Of a stretch of DNA of 64,000 nucleotides, positions 8,266 to 17,955 are shown piece after piece. The translations under genes and the position numbers were made by a program. This DNA is from an uncultured Psychroserpens sp. (GTDB lineage: Bacteria > Bacteroidota > Bacteroidia > Flavobacteriales > Flavobacteriaceae). The notes beneath the pieces were generated by a model. The model saw only the letters and a program-made list of their open reading frames with translations. It was not told where the DNA came from and ran no database searches. Where the stretch lies: contig NZ_CANNDQ010000003.1 of NCBI RefSeq assembly GCF_947503375.1, positions 124,001 to 188,000 of the forward strand, written 5' to 3'. The stretch's first letter is position 1. Every line of letters begins with the position of its first letter.

Positions 8266-9810
8266 ATGGAAAAAGAATTGATTATAAGATCGCGTTCCGA
8301 TATTGTTGATTTTGCCTTATTAAAAGATGGAAAACTTATCGAATTACACAAAGATGAAGATGATAACAACTTTGCGGTTGGCGATGTATTTATTGCCAAA
8401 ATACGAAAAGCGGTTCCTGGTCTTAATGCTGCATTTGTAAATGTAGGTTATGAAAAAGATGCTTTTTTGCATTATCATGATTTAGGACCACAATTGCCTT
8501 CTCTTTTGAAATTTGTTAAGCGTGTAAGCACAGGTAGACATACCGATTTTTTACTGAAAAATTTTCAGTTTGAGAAAGATATTGATAAAAACGGAAGCAT
8601 AGCTAACGTTTTAAAGTCAAATCAATCACTATTAGTACAAATAGTAAAAGAACCAATATCAACCAAAGGACCTCGCATAAGTAGTGAGTTGTCTATTGCT
8701 GGTCGTTATATTGTTCTAGTGCCATTTTCTGATCGTATTTCAATTTCACAAAAAATTGAATCTAAAGAAGAAAAAGACCGTTTAAAACGGTTGGTAAAGA
8801 GCATAACGCCTAAAGGTTTTGGTGTTATTATTCGTACTGTCGCAGAAGACAAGAAAGTTGCCGAACTCGACAAAGATTTACAAAATTTGCTGAATAGATG
8901 GACAGCAATGTGTAAAAAAATACATAAAGCACATCATCCAAGTAAAGTACTTAGTGAAATGAACAAAGCCTCTTCTATTTTAAGAGATATTTTTGACGAT
9001 TCATTTACTAGTATTACTATAGATGATGAAGCACTTTATAGCCAAATAAAAGATTACGTGCATCAAATTGCACCCAATAAAGAATCAATAGTTAAGATGT
9101 ATAAAAATGGCGTGCCAGTTTTTGAAAAATTTGGAATTGAGCGCCAAATAAAAACATCTTTTGGTCGTACAGTCTCCATGGCAAAAGGAGCCTATTTGGT
9201 TATAGAACATACCGAAGCGATGCATGTTATTGATGTTAATAGTGGTAACAGATCTAACAAAGAAAAAAACCAAGAAGACACTGCTTTGGAAGTCAATTTA
9301 ATTTCTGCATCAGAAATTGCTCGACAATTACGTTTGCGTGATATGGGAGGCATTATTGTTGTAGATTTTATAGACATGGGTAAGGCAGAAAATCGAAAAC
9401 AATTGTACAATCATCTTCGTGAAGAAATGAAAGATGATAAAGCAAAACATAAGATTTTACCTCCTAGTAAATTTGGTCTGGTACAGATCACCAGACAACG
9501 CGTTCGACCAGAGCGTAATATTAAAACAAAAGAAGATAATCCTAACGGCGTTGCAGGTAGTGAGATTGAAGCACCAATTAAAGTGATTCAAAAAATTACC
9601 CAAGACCTTGAGCGATTATTTAAAAAAGACTATAAGAAGATTACATTAAACGCACATCCTTTTATAGCAGCCTTTCTAACCAAAGGGTTTCCATCAGTAC
9701 GTTCTAAGTGGTTTATAGAACATAAAAAATGGGTAAAAGTTTTACCTAGAGATGCTTACACATATCTTGAATATCATTTTTTTGACAAAAATGGTAAGGA
9801 AATCAAATAA
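8266..9810 (+). CDS. rng: Rne/Rng family ribonuclease (RNase G type)
   Basis: An endoribonuclease for rRNA maturation and mRNA decay. An S1-like RNA-binding domain covers residues about 36-125 (VGDVFIAKIRKAVPGLNAAFVNVG). The DNase I-like catalytic region holds the metal-binding aspartates in HVIDVNSGN and VVDFIDMGK. It continues through LPPSKFGLVQITRQRVRPE to a small C-terminal domain. At 514 residues it is the short RNase G form without the long scaffold of RNase E. The zinc-link cysteines of the enterobacterial enzyme are not evident. A hairpin (GTTTTGA/TCAAAAC, 8229-8248) lies 17 bases before the start. A terminator follows. Confidence 0.94.
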   Translation: MEKELIIRSRSDIVDFALLKDGKLIELHKDEDDNNFAVGDVFIAKIRKAVPGLNAAFVNVGYEKDAFLHYHDLGPQLPSLLKFVKRVSTGRHTDFLLKNFQFEKDIDKNGSIANVLKSNQSLLVQIVKEPISTKGPRISSELSIAGRYIVLVPFSDRISISQKIESKEEKDRLKRLVKSITPKGFGVIIRTVAEDKKVAELDKDLQNLLNRWTAMCKKIHKAHHPSKVLSEMNKASSILRDIFDDSFTSITIDDEALYSQIKDYVHQIAPNKESIVKMYKNGVPVFEKFGIERQIKTSFGRTVSMAKGAYLVIEHTEAMHVIDVNSGNRSNKEKNQEDTALEVNLISASEIARQLRLRDMGGIIVVDFIDMGKAENRKQLYNHLREEMKDDKAKHKILPPSKFGLVQITRQRVRPERNIKTKEDNPNGVAGSEIEAPIKVIQKITQDLERLFKKDYKKITLNAHPFIAAFLTKGFPSVRSKWFIEHKKWVKVLPRDAYTYLEYHFFDKNGKEIK

Positions 9811-9815
9811 TATCT

Positions 9816-9851
9816 AAAAACCCCTTTCTGAAATTTCAGAAAGGGGTTTTT
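9816..9851 (+). terminator. Intrinsic terminator after rng
   Basis: An 18-bp perfect inverted repeat around CCCCTTTCTGAAA/TTTCAGAAAGGGG, with flanking A and T tracts. It may also serve the convergent aldo/keto reductase gene. Confidence 0.9.
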
Positions 9852-9875
9852 GTTTTTTGTCAATAAATTTTAAAA

Positions 9876-10913
9876 TCAAGGCGCTGGATTAGGAAGCTCA
9901 GCATGCACTTCGTTTATTGCTTTAAGAACGGCATCACTCAATGTAATATTTATACTATCAATATTCTCTTCTAATTGTTCTAAAGATGTTGCACCTATGA
10001 TATTACTGGTCATAAAAGGTCTGTCAGTTACAAAGGCTAAAGACATTTGTGCTAAGCTCATGTCATGGTTTTTGGCTATTTTTAAGTAACGCTTAGTCGC
10101 TTCGGTAGCATTTTTACCACTATATCTTGAAAATCTAGGAAAGAGTTTTAATCTTGCGTTATCTGCTTCTGTACCTTCAATGTATTTACCAGATAAAACA
10201 CCAAAAGCCATAGGCGAATACGCAAGTAATCCAATATCTTCTCGAATAGCAATTTCAGCCATGTCACCTTCAAAGACTCTGTTTAATAGCGAATAAGCAT
10301 TTTGTATGGTAATCATTCTTGGGAGATTATGCTTATTAGACTCCTCTATGTAACGCATCGTTCCCCAAGCTTTTTCATTAGAAATGCCTACTTGACGAAT
10401 TTTACCAGACTTTATTATCTCATCAAGATGATGAAGAATTTCATTAAAGTTATCATTCCATTGGTCATTTGGATTATGATTATAATCTCTCACGCCAAAA
10501 GTATTGGTGTTTCTTTCAGGCCAATGTAATTGGTACAAATCTATATAATCGGTTTTCAAGCGTTTAAGACTGTTATTTACCGCTTCATGAAGTGCTTGTT
10601 TACTAAAACCATTGGTTCTTATATGTGCTGTGTAGTCTCCTGGGCCAGCAATTTTAGTAGCTAAAACAACTTTATCTCTATTACCGGTTTTTTCAAACCA
10701 ATTGCCAATAATGCGTTCGGTATCTGCATATCGTTCTGCGGTAGCAGGTACTGGATAGAGCTCTGCGGAATCAAAAAAGTTAACGCCTTTATCAAGAGCC
10801 AAATCCATTTGAGCAAAGCCTTCTTCTTGCGTATTTTGGTTTCCCCAAGTCATCGTGCCAAGGCAAATTTTACTAACTTTTATATCTGTTTTTGGTAGTG
10901 TGGTATATCTCAT
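9876..10913 (-). CDS. Aldo/keto reductase, Tas-like
   Basis: An NADP(H)-dependent oxidoreductase of the aldo/keto reductase superfamily; the natural substrate is unknown. The catalytic tetrad is visible: Asp in NFFDSAELY, Tyr in the same motif, Lys in VVLATKIAG and His in DLYQLHWPER. The cofactor-binding C-terminal part has NIIGATSLEQLEENI. The 345-residue length and AELYPVPATAERYADTE resemble E. coli Tas. It is a single leftward gene; the terminator of the upstream OmpA-like gene separates it from that unit. Confidence 0.9.
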   Translation of the reverse strand: MRYTTLPKTDIKVSKICLGTMTWGNQNTQEEGFAQMDLALDKGVNFFDSAELYPVPATAERYADTERIIGNWFEKTGNRDKVVLATKIAGPGDYTAHIRTNGFSKQALHEAVNNSLKRLKTDYIDLYQLHWPERNTNTFGVRDYNHNPNDQWNDNFNEILHHLDEIIKSGKIRQVGISNEKAWGTMRYIEESNKHNLPRMITIQNAYSLLNRVFEGDMAEIAIREDIGLLAYSPMAFGVLSGKYIEGTEADNARLKLFPRFSRYSGKNATEATKRYLKIAKNHDMSLAQMSLAFVTDRPFMTSNIIGATSLEQLEENIDSINITLSDAVLKAINEVHAELPNPAP

Positions 10914-10949
10914 TTTATTGTTTTCTATTAAGGTATAGTAAAGATAAGA

Positions 10950-10983
10950 AGACCTTTTCAGTTTTTTAAAAACGGAAAGGTCT
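10950..10983 (-). terminator. Intrinsic terminator of the OmpA-like lipoprotein gene
   Basis: On the minus strand AGACCTTTCC pairs with GAAAAGGTCT around a GTTTTTAAAAAAC core, followed by TCTTATCTTT. It lies 29 bases after the stop at 11012. Confidence 0.6.
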
Positions 10984-11011
10984 AAATCTGTGTTAAGGTT
11001 CTTATACCAAA

Positions 11012-11971
11012 TTAAATATCATTTAAAAGTTTAGATATCTCATCTAGTTTTGGTGTTAAAATAACTTCAATACGACGATTTTTCGCTTTGCCTTCTGCGG
11101 TTTCATTACTAGTAATTGGAGCAAATTCGCCACGTCCAGCTGCAGTTAGATTTTCAGGGTTAATAGCTGCATTTTCTCGTAATATATTAACAATAGCTGT
11201 GGCACGCTTAGTAGATAGATCCCAGTTTCCACTTAGTTGCGCATTACCTTTGTAAGGCACATTATCGGTATGGCCTTCTATTAAGATAGCGATGTCTGGG
11301 TTTTCAGCTAATACTTGACCGAGTTGCATTACCGCTTGTTTTCCTTGTGTTCCAACTGCCCAACTACCTGATTGAAACAATAACTTGTTTTCCATTGAGA
11401 CATAAACTTTCCCGTTACGTTGTTCGACTGTTAGACCTTTTCCTTCAAAGTTTGTAAGTGCTTTTGAAATGGCGTTTTTGAGTTTGGTCATAGCGGCATC
11501 TTTTGATGCAATAACATTTTCTAATTCAGCGACGCGTTTTGAACGCGCTTCTAGTTCTTTTTTTAGCTTTTCAAGTCTAGCACTTTCGGTTGCTAATGCT
11601 TGTTCTTTTGCTTCTAATTGTGCTAACAGTTCTCTATTCTTTTTAGAATTTTCAGCAATAGAAGCCGAGCTATTTTTCTCTAAGGCATCATATGATGCTT
11701 TTAAGTTGTCAAGATTTGTTTTTATAGCGTTATAGTCGGTTTGAAGTTTGTTACGCTGTGCTAGAGTTTCATTATACTCTTTCTGAAGTCTTACCAAGTC
11801 ATTTTCGGATTTGTTTAAAGCAGCTTCTAGGTCTTGATTTCTTTCAGATAATTTTTTGTTTTCTTTTTTAAGTGAGGCGTATTTGTCTTCTAGATCGGTG
11901 TATATTTTTTTAGAAACACAAGATGTAGTAACTACAAATACAAGGGCTATTAATGTCAATCTTTTAAGCAT
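11012..11971 (-). CDS. OmpA-family lipoprotein with long coiled coil
   Basis: A predicted outer-membrane-anchored, peptidoglycan-binding protein. The start is the ATG at 11971, giving a lipoprotein signal MLKRLTLIALVFVVTTSC; reading from the earlier TTG would add an implausible leader. Residues about 20-165 are a heptad-rich coiled coil (KYASLKKENKKLSERNQDLE). The C-terminal third is an OmpA domain with IAILIEGHTDNVPYKG and LSTKRATAIVNIL, where Asp and Arg contact diaminopimelate. It lies 20 bases downstream of xth on the same strand, so the two may be co-transcribed. A structural envelope role is likely. Confidence 0.92.
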   Translation of the reverse strand: MLKRLTLIALVFVVTTSCVSKKIYTDLEDKYASLKKENKKLSERNQDLEAALNKSENDLVRLQKEYNETLAQRNKLQTDYNAIKTNLDNLKASYDALEKNSSASIAENSKKNRELLAQLEAKEQALATESARLEKLKKELEARSKRVAELENVIASKDAAMTKLKNAISKALTNFEGKGLTVEQRNGKVYVSMENKLLFQSGSWAVGTQGKQAVMQLGQVLAENPDIAILIEGHTDNVPYKGNAQLSGNWDLSTKRATAIVNILRENAAINPENLTAAGRGEFAPITSNETAEGKAKNRRIEVILTPKLDEISKLLNDI

Positions 11972-11991
11972 ATGTAAAATATTAATTGTTT

Positions 11992-12753
11992 TTATTTTTT
12001 TATTTCTAATAAAATAGGGCAATGATCACTATGAACTGCTTCCGAAAGGATAACGCTTCGTTTGATGTTTTCTTGCAAAGGTTGAGTAACCATGCCATAA
12101 TCTAAGCGCCAACCTTTATTGTTAGCTCTTGCATTTGCTCTGTAACTCCACCAAGTATATTCTTGTTTTTCAGGATGTAAGAATCTGAAAGAATCAATAA
12201 AACCACTATTAATGAAGTTTCCAAACCATTTACGTTCTTCAGGCAAAAATCCAGATACACCTTTCATTTTTGGATTGTGTATATCTATGGCTTCATGGCA
12301 AATGTTATAATCGCCACATACGACCAAGTTAGGTAATTCTTGCCGTAAGTTATTTAAATAGTTATGAATTAAATCCATGTATTCAAACTTGTGTGCTAAC
12401 CTAGCATCATTTGTCCCAGAAGGCAAATACATACTCATTACGGATATGTCATCAAAATCAACCCTAAGGTTTCTACCTTCAAAATCCATAGAAGTTATTC
12501 CTGTTCCAAATTCTACATGATTGGGTTCAGTTTTACTTAAAATAGCAACACCGCTGTAGCCTTTTTTTTGAGCGCTAAACCAATAGTTGTACTTGTATCC
12601 AGCTTTTTCAATGGCTTCAATATCTACTTGCTCTTTCATCGCTTTTATTTCTTGTAGACAAACCACATCAGGATCTGCATTAGTAAGCCAGTCGATAAAG
12701 CCTTTATTCATCGCAGCTCGAATGCCGTTAACATTGTATGAGATAATTTTCAT
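11992..12753 (-). CDS. xth: Exodeoxyribonuclease III (AP endonuclease)
   Basis: Cleaves at abasic sites and degrades duplex DNA from 3' ends in base excision repair. All core motifs of the Mg-dependent exonuclease III fold appear: NVNGIRAAM, VCLQEIKAMKEQ (metal Glu), YNICHEAIDIHNP, LDYGMVT and SDHCPILLEI (catalytic His). Length of 253 is typical. It is the first gene of a leftward pair with the OmpA-like lipoprotein. Confidence 0.95.
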   Translation of the reverse strand: MKIISYNVNGIRAAMNKGFIDWLTNADPDVVCLQEIKAMKEQVDIEAIEKAGYKYNYWFSAQKKGYSGVAILSKTEPNHVEFGTGITSMDFEGRNLRVDFDDISVMSMYLPSGTNDARLAHKFEYMDLIHNYLNNLRQELPNLVVCGDYNICHEAIDIHNPKMKGVSGFLPEERKWFGNFINSGFIDSFRFLHPEKQEYTWWSYRANARANNKGWRLDYGMVTQPLQENIKRSVILSEAVHSDHCPILLEIKK

Positions 12754-12864
12754 TCTAAGTTTTTAAGATTTCAGCTAAATTAAATAATACTGTACTTTTA
12801 CACTATTATTTTAAGGAGCTTTTAACCATAAAATAATTTCTGTGTTTAGAAGTTTATATATAGA

Positions 12865-15800
12865 ATGAAAATTGCTATTTCTCTTGTCTGTTTTATTATG
12901 GGTTGCTCTACTTTTGTGCATGGGCAAGCATCTAATTATAGGACTAAAAAAGTAGCAGTTAGAGATAGTATAAAAGTAGATACCGTAAGTATTAATACCA
13001 ATAGTTTTGTGCTTCGGAAAAACGATAATACCATTATTGACTCTACATACTATGACATTGATTTTTCTAAGGCTTTATTAACGTTTAAAAAGCCTATTGA
13101 TACAGATTCGATAGTTATTGACTATTTGAGATATCCTGATTTTATTACACGCAAATATTTTCAATTAGATGAACGAGTTATAGTTGATAACACAAATAAT
13201 ACACAACGATTGTATAGGCTAAATCAATCTAATGTGTCTCGCTCGTTTTTACCATTTGATGGTTTGAGCACTTCTGGTAGTATCTCTAGAGGTGTCACTA
13301 TTGGAAACAATCAAAACTCTGTTTTAAACAGTGAGTTAGATCTACAAATTTCAGGTAAGTTAAGTGATAAAGTATCACTTAGAGCCTCTATACAAGATGC
13401 TAATATTCCTTTGCAAGAAAGCGGCTATTCTCAACGATTAGATGAATTTGATCAAGTTTTTATTGAGCTATTTAGTGACGCATGGAATATTAGAGCAGGA
13501 GATATAGATTTGATAAATAATAGTAGCTACTATGCTAATTTTACTAAGCGTGTTCAAGGTCTGATGGTTAATGTAAATATTGATAAAGAAGAATCAAAGA
13601 CCAATTTATTTGCAGCAGGCGCTCTAGTGAGAGGGCAGTTTACAAGTAGTCAATTTACAGCGCAGGAAGGTAATCAAGGTCCTTATAAACTAAGAGGTCC
13701 AAATAGTGAATTATTTGTACTAATCGTATCTGGTAGTGAAACGGTTTATGTTAATGGAATTGCAATTGAACGAGGAGAAAATAAAGATTATATCATTGAT
13801 TACAATGCTGGTGAAATTATTTTTAACTCAACCTTTCCTGTTACATCAGAGATGAGGGTTACGGTTGATTATCAGTTTAGTGAACGTAACTTTTCTAGAT
13901 TTACTGTTTTTGGAGGTGGAACTTATGAGACAGAAAAATTAAAATTAGGAGTGTCTATATATTCTGAAAACGATTCTAAAAACCAACCACTACAGCAAAA
14001 TTTATCTACTGAACAAGTAGCAATTTTAGCTAATGCTGGAGATGACAAATCGTTGATGGTTGCACCTTCAGAAGTTCAAGAAGCATTTAACGAAAATAGG
14101 ATTTTGTACAAAAAAGAAATTGTTAATGGTATTGAGATTTTCGTGTTTTCTAATAATGAAGACGATGAATTATTTAGTGTTCGATTTACGCAAGTAGGCA
14201 TTAATCAAGGAAACTATATTATAGTAAATAGTAATGCCATTAATAACATTTTTGAGTACGTCCCACCATTAAATGGTGTGCCTCAAGGAAATTATGAACC
14301 CATTGTTCAATTAATAGCACCTGTTAAATTACAAGTTGCAGTAGTGAATGGAATATATAAACCTACAGAAAAAACAAACATTTATTTTGAATTAGCAGGA
14401 AGTAGAAATGATTTGAATTTATTTTCAGATATAGATGATAGTGATAATGATGGTTTTGCTGGGAAGCTCAAAGTAGAGCAACAACTTATTAAGAAGGATA
14501 GTTTATGGAATTTGAATGCACATGTAGATGCAGATATTATTCAGAAAAACTTTAGAACGATTGAGCGCTTATATCGACCAGAATTCAATCGTGATTGGAA
14601 TTTAGAAAACCCACTTGGTAATCAAAGCTTATTAGCCTCTGGACTTGAGTTTATACATGCTGAAAAGGGAACTGCAAATTATAAATTTGAACACCTTAAT
14701 TATTCAGAGAACTTTAACGGAAACCGTCATAACCTCTTAGCCAACTTAAGGCTTAACCGATTTCATATCTATACCTTGTCTAGCGTGTTGAATAATAATA
14801 GTAGTTTGTCTACGTCTTCATTTTTAAGATCTTTTAATCGACTTACATATTCATTTAAGAAGCAATGGATTGGTGCAAAGTTTGCTATGGAAGACAATAA
14901 GCAACGAGAAAAAGAAACAGATTTATTAACCAATTTAAGTCAGCGTTTTAACTCATATGAAGCTTTTACAGGCTATGGTGATAGTACTGGTGTTTTTGTA
15001 GAAATAGGTTATAAATATAGAGTGAATGATAGCTTGAGAACAAATGAAATAAAACGCGTTAATACGTCTAATACTTATTATTTCAAATCACGTATCATCA
15101 AAAATAAAAATACAGATCTTGCCATTTTTGCCAATTATAGAAAACTCAAACAAGAAGATGTAACTATAGAGGACGATCAATCGTTGAATTCTAGATTAAA
15201 CTTTAATCAAAAGTTGTTCAAAAATATTTTAATATGGAATACTATTTTTGAGACCAATTCAGGGACATTACCAAGGCAAGATTTTACGTATGTTGAAGTA
15301 GAACCTGGTCAAGGAGCGTATACGTGGATAGATTATAATGAGAATGGTATACAAGAACTCAATGAGTTCGAATTGGCTCAATTTGTTGACGAGGGTAGTT
15401 TTATACGAGTACTGCTGCCAAATCAAGTGTTTATTAAAACACATCAAAACAGATTAAGCCAAACGCTTACAATTAACCCACAACAATGGTCTGTTTCAGA
15501 AAATAAAATCAAAAAATTCTGGTCGCATTTTTATAATCAGACATCATATTTAATTGATAGAAAGGATCAGAGGCAAGGAAATACATTCGATCTTAATCCG
15601 TTTTCTACAGATGAAGGCAATCAATTGGCACTAAATAAAAGTGTAAGAAATGTATTGTTTTATAATAGAGGGAAACAAAGGTATACCACATCGTATACAT
15701 TTTTAAATAATGTGAATAGAGCTGTGTTATCTATTGGTTTTCAAGAAAACAAATTACAAAGTCACCAATTACAGTTTAATCATAAGTTTGCCAAAAGTTG

Positions 15801-16275
15801 GCTTGTAAATTTAGAATCCAGCTTGGAGATTAATGAAAGTTTAAATGAAAATTTTGTATCTCGTAATTATAAGCTAGACGAAATACGGCTTCAGCCTAAG
15901 CTATCGTATATCTTTAATGAAAATGCACGTTTTGACGTATTTTACCAATATGCAACAAAAGACAATACGATTGGAAATATGGAACAGTTGTCGCAAAATA
16001 ACTTCGGATTGTCATTTACGTATAACAATGCTCAAAAAATAGCCTTAACTGGTGAGGTTAATTATTTCAAAAATGATTATGAAGGTAATCCTAACACACC
16101 TGTGGCTTATCAAATTTTAGAAGGCCTACAACCAGGAAATAATTTCACATGGAGTTTAATAGCGCAAAAGAAGCTAACCAAATTTTTAGATCTAAATTTG
16201 AATTATTTTGGAAGAAAAACCGAGACTAGCAAGACGATTCATACAGGAACCATTCAATTAAAAGCTTATTTTTAA
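12865..16275 (+). CDS. Very large exported protein, predicted outer-membrane beta-barrel, function unknown
   Basis: I do not recognise a characterised family. The 1136-residue product has a signal peptide (ending TFVHGQA). It then has a beta-rich N-terminal part with SGSISRGVTIGNNQNSVLNS and SDKVSLRASIQDANIPLQ, a region with YVNGIAIERGENKDYIIDY, and about 600 residues of alternating aromatic/polar strands. It ends in IQLKAYF, a typical barrel terminus. The N-terminal third recalls bacterial proteins with secretin/fimbrial-usher-like segments, but this is a weak impression. A motif DYNENGIQELNEFELAQF resembles a calcium-binding D-x-N-x-N-G loop. It is a single gene closed by a strong terminator. 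Confidence 0.75.
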   Translation: MKIAISLVCFIMGCSTFVHGQASNYRTKKVAVRDSIKVDTVSINTNSFVLRKNDNTIIDSTYYDIDFSKALLTFKKPIDTDSIVIDYLRYPDFITRKYFQLDERVIVDNTNNTQRLYRLNQSNVSRSFLPFDGLSTSGSISRGVTIGNNQNSVLNSELDLQISGKLSDKVSLRASIQDANIPLQESGYSQRLDEFDQVFIELFSDAWNIRAGDIDLINNSSYYANFTKRVQGLMVNVNIDKEESKTNLFAAGALVRGQFTSSQFTAQEGNQGPYKLRGPNSELFVLIVSGSETVYVNGIAIERGENKDYIIDYNAGEIIFNSTFPVTSEMRVTVDYQFSERNFSRFTVFGGGTYETEKLKLGVSIYSENDSKNQPLQQNLSTEQVAILANAGDDKSLMVAPSEVQEAFNENRILYKKEIVNGIEIFVFSNNEDDELFSVRFTQVGINQGNYIIVNSNAINNIFEYVPPLNGVPQGNYEPIVQLIAPVKLQVAVVNGIYKPTEKTNIYFELAGSRNDLNLFSDIDDSDNDGFAGKLKVEQQLIKKDSLWNLNAHVDADIIQKNFRTIERLYRPEFNRDWNLENPLGNQSLLASGLEFIHAEKGTANYKFEHLNYSENFNGNRHNLLANLRLNRFHIYTLSSVLNNNSSLSTSSFLRSFNRLTYSFKKQWIGAKFAMEDNKQREKETDLLTNLSQRFNSYEAFTGYGDSTGVFVEIGYKYRVNDSLRTNEIKRVNTSNTYYFKSRIIKNKNTDLAIFANYRKLKQEDVTIEDDQSLNSRLNFNQKLFKNILIWNTIFETNSGTLPRQDFTYVEVEPGQGAYTWIDYNENGIQELNEFELAQFVDEGSFIRVLLPNQVFIKTHQNRLSQTLTINPQQWSVSENKIKKFWSHFYNQTSYLIDRKDQRQGNTFDLNPFSTDEGNQLALNKSVRNVLFYNRGKQRYTTSYTFLNNVNRAVLSIGFQENKLQSHQLQFNHKFAKSWLVNLESSLEINESLNENFVSRNYKLDEIRLQPKLSYIFNENARFDVFYQYATKDNTIGNMEQLSQNNFGLSFTYNNAQKIALTGEVNYFKNDYEGNPNTPVAYQILEGLQPGNNFTWSLIAQKKLTKFLDLNLNYFGRKTETSKTIHTGTIQLKAYF

Positions 16276-16292
16276 TTGATTATTCTAAACAA

Positions 16293-16331
16293 GTAAAAAG
16301 CTCTCAATTGGTGAAATTGAGAGCTTTTTAC
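16293..16331. terminator. Two-way terminator between the large OM protein gene and glyS
   Basis: A perfect 17-bp stem GTAAAAAGCTCTCAATT with its complement and a GGTGA loop, between convergent genes. Confidence 0.9.
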
Positions 16332-16350
16332 ATTATTATATTTTAGATGG

Positions 16351-17892
16351 TTACTTCATCCTCTGTAACCAATTTTTTACATCTACTTCTTTTTTAATAA
16401 TAGACCTTAATTCATCAATCTTAACACGTTGTTGTTCCATCGTATCACGATGACGAATGGTAACCGAATTATCTTTTAAAGTGTCATGATCTACTGTAAC
16501 ACAAAACGGTGTTCCAACAGCATCTTGGCGCCTGTATCGTCTTCCTACGGCATCTTTTTCGTCATAAACTACATTGAAGTCCCATTTTAGATCTTCAATA
16601 ATTTGTCTTGCAATTTCAGGAAGACCATCTCTTTTAATCAATGGGAGAACAGCTGCTTTTGTTGGTGCTAAAACTGCTGGTAATTTTAAAACGGTTCTAA
16701 CGCTACCATCTTCTAAGGTTTCATCTTCTAAGGCATTTGAAAAAACAGCTAAGAACATACGATCTAGACCAATTGAGGTTTCTAAAACATAAGGCGTGTA
16801 GCTGGCATTGTCTTCGTGATCAAAATATTGGAGCTTCTTTCCTGAGAATTCTTCGTGTTGTTTCAGGTCAAAATCTGTACGAGAATGAATCCCTTCAAGT
16901 TCTTTGAATCCGAAAGGGAATTTAAACTCTATATCTGTGGCTGCATCAGCATAGTGAGCTAATTTTTCATGATCATGGAAACGGTAATTATCGTCTCCCA
17001 AGCCAAGTGATTTATGCCATTTTAAACGTGTGTCTTTCCAATAATCAAACCATTCTTTTTGTGTACCAGGTTTGATGAAGAATTGCATTTCCATTTGTTC
17101 AAACTCTCGCATTCTAAAAATAAATTGCCTAGCGACAATCTCATTTCTGAATGCTTTTCCTGTTTGAGCTATTCCAAATGGAATTTTCATACGTCCAGTT
17201 TTTTGAACATTTAAAAAATTTACAAAAATACCTTGTGCTGTTTCTGGGCGTAAATAAAGATCCATAGCGCTATCTGCACTAGCACCCAATTTAGTCCCAA
17301 ACATTAAATTGAACTGCTTTACATCTGTCCAATTTTTTGAACCTGTCATTGGGTCTGCAATTTCAAGTTCTTCAATAAGGGCTTTAACATCTGCGAGATC
17401 TTCTTTTTCTAATGATTGACCTAATCGTTTTAAAATTGAATCGATTTTTTCTTGGTATCCAATAATACGTCCGTTAGTACTTATAAATTCTTCTTTATTA
17501 AAAGCATCTCCAAAGCGTTTTTGAGCTTTTTTGACTTCCTTATCTATTTTGTTTTCAATTTTAGCACAATAGTCTTCCACTAGAACATCTGCACGATAAC
17601 GCTTTTTAGAGTCTTTATTATCAATTAAAGGGTCGTTGAAGGCATCTACATGACCAGAGGCTTTCCAAGTAGTGGGATGCATAAAAATTGCAGCATCGAT
17701 TCCTACAATATTTTCATGCATTTGTACCATCGCTTTCCACCAATAGTCCCTAATATTTTTCTTTAGCTCAGCGCCATTTTGTGCGTAGTCGTATACTGCA
17801 CTCAATCCATCATAGATTTCACTACTTTGGAAGACGTAACCATACTCTTTTGCATGAGAGATTACTTTTTTAAATTGATCGTCGTTTGCCAT
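16351..17892 (-). CDS. glyS: Glycyl-tRNA synthetase (alpha2 type)
   Basis: Charges tRNA-Gly. This is the single-chain class II form found in Bacteroidota, archaea and eukaryotes rather than the alpha2beta2 enzyme. Motif 2 appears as GKAFRNEIVARQFIFRMREFEQ and motif 3 as the region with ETSIGLDRMFLAVF. The C-terminal anticodon-binding domain begins near residue 405 (LAPTKAAVLPLIKR). Length of 513 is standard. The -7 box TATTTTTG ends only four bases before the ATG and abuts the terminator hairpin of the upstream gene, which suggests a leaderless transcript. Confidence 0.96.
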   Translation of the reverse strand: MANDDQFKKVISHAKEYGYVFQSSEIYDGLSAVYDYAQNGAELKKNIRDYWWKAMVQMHENIVGIDAAIFMHPTTWKASGHVDAFNDPLIDNKDSKKRYRADVLVEDYCAKIENKIDKEVKKAQKRFGDAFNKEEFISTNGRIIGYQEKIDSILKRLGQSLEKEDLADVKALIEELEIADPMTGSKNWTDVKQFNLMFGTKLGASADSAMDLYLRPETAQGIFVNFLNVQKTGRMKIPFGIAQTGKAFRNEIVARQFIFRMREFEQMEMQFFIKPGTQKEWFDYWKDTRLKWHKSLGLGDDNYRFHDHEKLAHYADAATDIEFKFPFGFKELEGIHSRTDFDLKQHEEFSGKKLQYFDHEDNASYTPYVLETSIGLDRMFLAVFSNALEDETLEDGSVRTVLKLPAVLAPTKAAVLPLIKRDGLPEIARQIIEDLKWDFNVVYDEKDAVGRRYRRQDAVGTPFCVTVDHDTLKDNSVTIRHRDTMEQQRVKIDELRSIIKKEVDVKNWLQRMK

Positions 17893-17896
17893 GGTG

Positions 17897-17904
17897 CAAA
17901 AATA
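17897..17904 (-). promoter_or_regulatory. -7 box four bases before the glyS start (predicted leaderless)
   Basis: The minus strand reads TATTTTTG-CACC-ATG. In Bacteroidota the start of transcription falls a few bases after this box, which here means at or next to the A of ATG. The box directly touches the terminator stem of the preceding gene. Confidence 0.5.
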
Positions 17905-17935
17905 AAAAACCGCTCCAATTTACAGAGCGGTTTTT
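17905..17935 (-). terminator. Intrinsic terminator of the coiled-coil membrane protein gene
   Basis: Stem AAAAACCGCTC/GAGCGGTTTTT with a nine-base loop. On the minus strand it is followed by TATTTTTG, which doubles as the glyS -7 box. Confidence 0.85.
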
Positions 17936-17955
17936 AATAAATTATATGTAGTTAG

